Origin: Candidatus Gastranaerophilales bacterium
GTDB taxonomy: Bacteria > Cyanobacteriota > Vampirovibrionia > Gastranaerophilales > Gastranaerophilaceae
Assembly: GCA_947632315.1 (NCBI GenBank)
Contig: CANROV010000104.1
Span: forward strand, 1 to 6,776
DNA length: 6,776 nt
Reading direction: 5' to 3'
In this document: in pieces, positions 5,928 through 6,776 of the stretch
How the letters are laid out: each line of letters starts with the position of its first letter
How positions within the stretch are numbered: position 1 is the first letter of the stretch
Made by a program: the position numbers and the translations under genes
Notes under the pieces: generated by a model
Told to the model about the DNA's origin: nothing
The model's database searches: none
Seen by the model: only the letters and a program-made list of their open reading frames with translations

Positions 5928-5979
5928 TATTGACACAATGTCAAATTTAATATATCATTATAATGACATGATGTCAATA
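5928..5979. promoter_or_regulatory. Divergent promoter with two TetR-type operators, copy 2
   Basis: Dyads TTGACACAATGTCAA (5930-5944) and TGACATGATGTCA (5964-5976) are centred 33 bp apart. Plus promoter: TTGACA 5930-5935, 17 bases, TATCAT 5953-5958, toward the tautomerase. Minus promoter: TTGACA 5977-5972, 17 bases, TATATT 5954-5949, toward tetR. Each dyad covers the -35 of one promoter and the expected start point of the other, so occupancy of both should silence both directions. This is the classic layout for a self-regulated TetR gene; the same element is found at 231-282. Confidence 0.85.
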
Positions 5980-6021
5980 TGTAATTTAAAAGACATAAAA
6001 CTTGAAAAAAGGAGAAACAAT

Positions 6022-6222
6022 ATGCCAATAATACAAATAGAAGCGGTAAGACCGACACAAGAACAAAAAGAAAAATTGATTTCGGAATTTACGAGAATTG
6101 CAAGCGAAGTGCTTGGAGTTGATGAAGAATTTTTCTACGTGCTTATAAAAGAAAATGATGTTGATAACTGGGGAATAGGCGGAAAAACTTTAACAAAATT
6201 CTTGAAAGAGAAAAAGGGATAA
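6022..6222 (+). CDS. 4-oxalocrotonate tautomerase-family protein
   Basis: The protein has 66 residues, a typical single-domain 4-OT subunit. Start Met is followed by Pro (MPIIQIEAVRP), and the processed N-terminal Pro-1 is the general base/acid of the superfamily. The C-terminal half has the family turn NWGIGGKTL. In a simple alignment with classical 4-OT, the positions of Arg11 and Arg39 are not Arg (Thr and Tyr here) and Phe50 is Trp, so the substrate is probably not 2-hydroxymuconate itself. A cytoplasmic oligomer that tautomerises an enol/keto or unsaturated acid is expected. AAAAAAGGAG lies 7 bases before the ATG; the start upstream at 5890 would cross the operator and is rejected. It is followed after 2 bases by the amidohydrolase gene. 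It is driven by the TetR-type promoter at 5928-5979. Confidence 0.9.
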   Translation: MPIIQIEAVRPTQEQKEKLISEFTRIASEVLGVDEEFFYVLIKENDVDNWGIGGKTLTKFLKEKKG

Positions 6223-6224
6223 TA

Positions 6225-6776
6225 ATGAAAAAGAATTTTCTTATAGCTTCAGCTTTAATTTTAGCGGTTAAATCATTAGCTTTTGGTCAAAATATTGAAA
6301 TATATGATATCCACCAACATTATATTCCCGATTGTTATAAACAAGCTCTTTTAGACCATGGAACAAAAGGTATTAAATCTGACGGTTTATCTACACCCGA
6401 TTGGAGTATAGAAAAACAACTGAAATTTATGGACGAAATAGGTATAAAAACCGCTTTTATATCGCTTGCAAGTCCTCATCCTTATTGGGGCGATAATAAA
6501 GAAACGGTTGAACTGGTTAGAAAAATTAATGACCAAGGAGCGGCTATTGTTTCAAAATACCCTGACAGATTTAAACTTTTTGCAACGCTGCCTTTGCCTG
6601 ATATAGAAAATTCAATAAAAGAAATTAATTATGCTTATGATGAACTTCACGCAGTTGGTATAAAACTGCCTACGAGTGTCGGGGGAGTATATTTGGGCGA
6701 TAAAAAATTTGAATCGATTTTTGAAGAATTAAATAAAAGAAAAGCTATTGTTGTTTTACACCCCGTTCAAACCTTA
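6225..6776 (+). CDS. Exported amidohydrolase_2 / ACMSD-like metal-dependent hydrolase (5' part, runs off window)
   Basis: The open frame has 184 codons and no stop before the window ends. Residues 1-22 are a Sec-type signal peptide (MKKNFLIASALILAVKSLAFGQ). The mature part opens with YDIHQHYIP, the H-x-H metal-ligand motif (His30, His32) of the amidohydrolase_2/ACMSD family. It continues with the family block KYPDRFKLFATLPLP (residues 111-125), AVGIKLPTSVGGVYLGD, and VVLHP, where His179 is the expected next metal ligand. The family includes ACMSD and gamma-resorcylate-type decarboxylases and other Zn hydrolases acting on ring-derived acids; the substrate here is unknown. Its start is 2 bases after the tautomerase stop, with AAAAAGGGA inside that gene as ribosome site, so the two are co-translated. 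The remaining active-site residues lie beyond the window. Confidence 0.88.
   Translation, partial: MKKNFLIASALILAVKSLAFGQNIEIYDIHQHYIPDCYKQALLDHGTKGIKSDGLSTPDWSIEKQLKFMDEIGIKTAFISLASPHPYWGDNKETVELVRKINDQGAAIVSKYPDRFKLFATLPLPDIENSIKEINYAYDELHAVGIKLPTSVGGVYLGDKKFESIFEELNKRKAIVVLHPVQTL

Noticed and set aside
5890..6021. N-terminal extension of the tautomerase
   Set aside because: It would cover the tetR start and promoter and would remove the catalytic N-terminal proline; the ATG at 6022 has AAAAAAGGAG in front.
5906..6058. N-terminal extension of the TetR protein to 256 residues
   Set aside because: It runs back through both operators, the promoters and the tautomerase start; the ATG at 5905 has a good ribosome site and gives the normal TetR N-terminus.

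Overview
The window is strongly AT-rich bacterial DNA with short gaps, AAGGAG-type ribosome binding sites and mostly ATG/TAA gene ends. It contains a lipoprotein, a TM2-domain protein, a Tat-type leader and two aldo/keto reductases. This fits an anaerobic or gut-associated low-GC lineage; a Gastranaerophilales-like (non-photosynthetic cyanobacterial) or Firmicutes-like host are guesses only. No rRNA, tRNA, CRISPR array, transposase or replication origin was seen.

Layout. (1) Positions 1-179, minus: 5' part of a flavodoxin/NAD(P)H-dependent FMN reductase gene with an in-frame Tat-like leader and a second, well-placed internal start. (2) 180-398: no full gene, but a 52-bp divergent promoter/operator and a 10-codon leader ORF that resembles an aldo/keto reductase N-terminus. 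(3) 399-719, minus: a small XRE-type repressor, divergent from a plus-strand operon (875-3187) of a TM2-domain protein, a TPR lipoprotein and a small polytopic membrane protein. (4) 3211-4227, minus: a decayed aldo/keto reductase tail, then an aldo/keto reductase gene broken by one missing base in a homopolymer. (5) 4230-5905, minus: an intact aldo/keto reductase preceded by its tetR gene. (6) 5928-5979: a second, nearly identical copy of the 52-bp operator/promoter. (7) 6022-6776, plus: a 4-oxalocrotonate tautomerase-like protein and the start of an exported amidohydrolase that runs off the window.

How they fit together. The tetR gene shares a compact two-operator divergent promoter with the tautomerase-amidohydrolase operon. 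The same promoter, with 50 of 52 bases identical and the same orientation, sits in front of the flavodoxin-family gene about 5.7 kb away. The simplest reading is a small TetR regulon of redox and carbonyl/ring-metabolising enzymes (two AKRs, tautomerase, ACMSD-like amidohydrolase, flavoprotein), perhaps for detoxifying or using an electrophilic or aromatic compound. The XRE/TM2/TPR block lies between the two operator copies and appears unrelated. The AKR part shows decay: one frameshifted gene, one 3' remnant and one possible 5' remnant.
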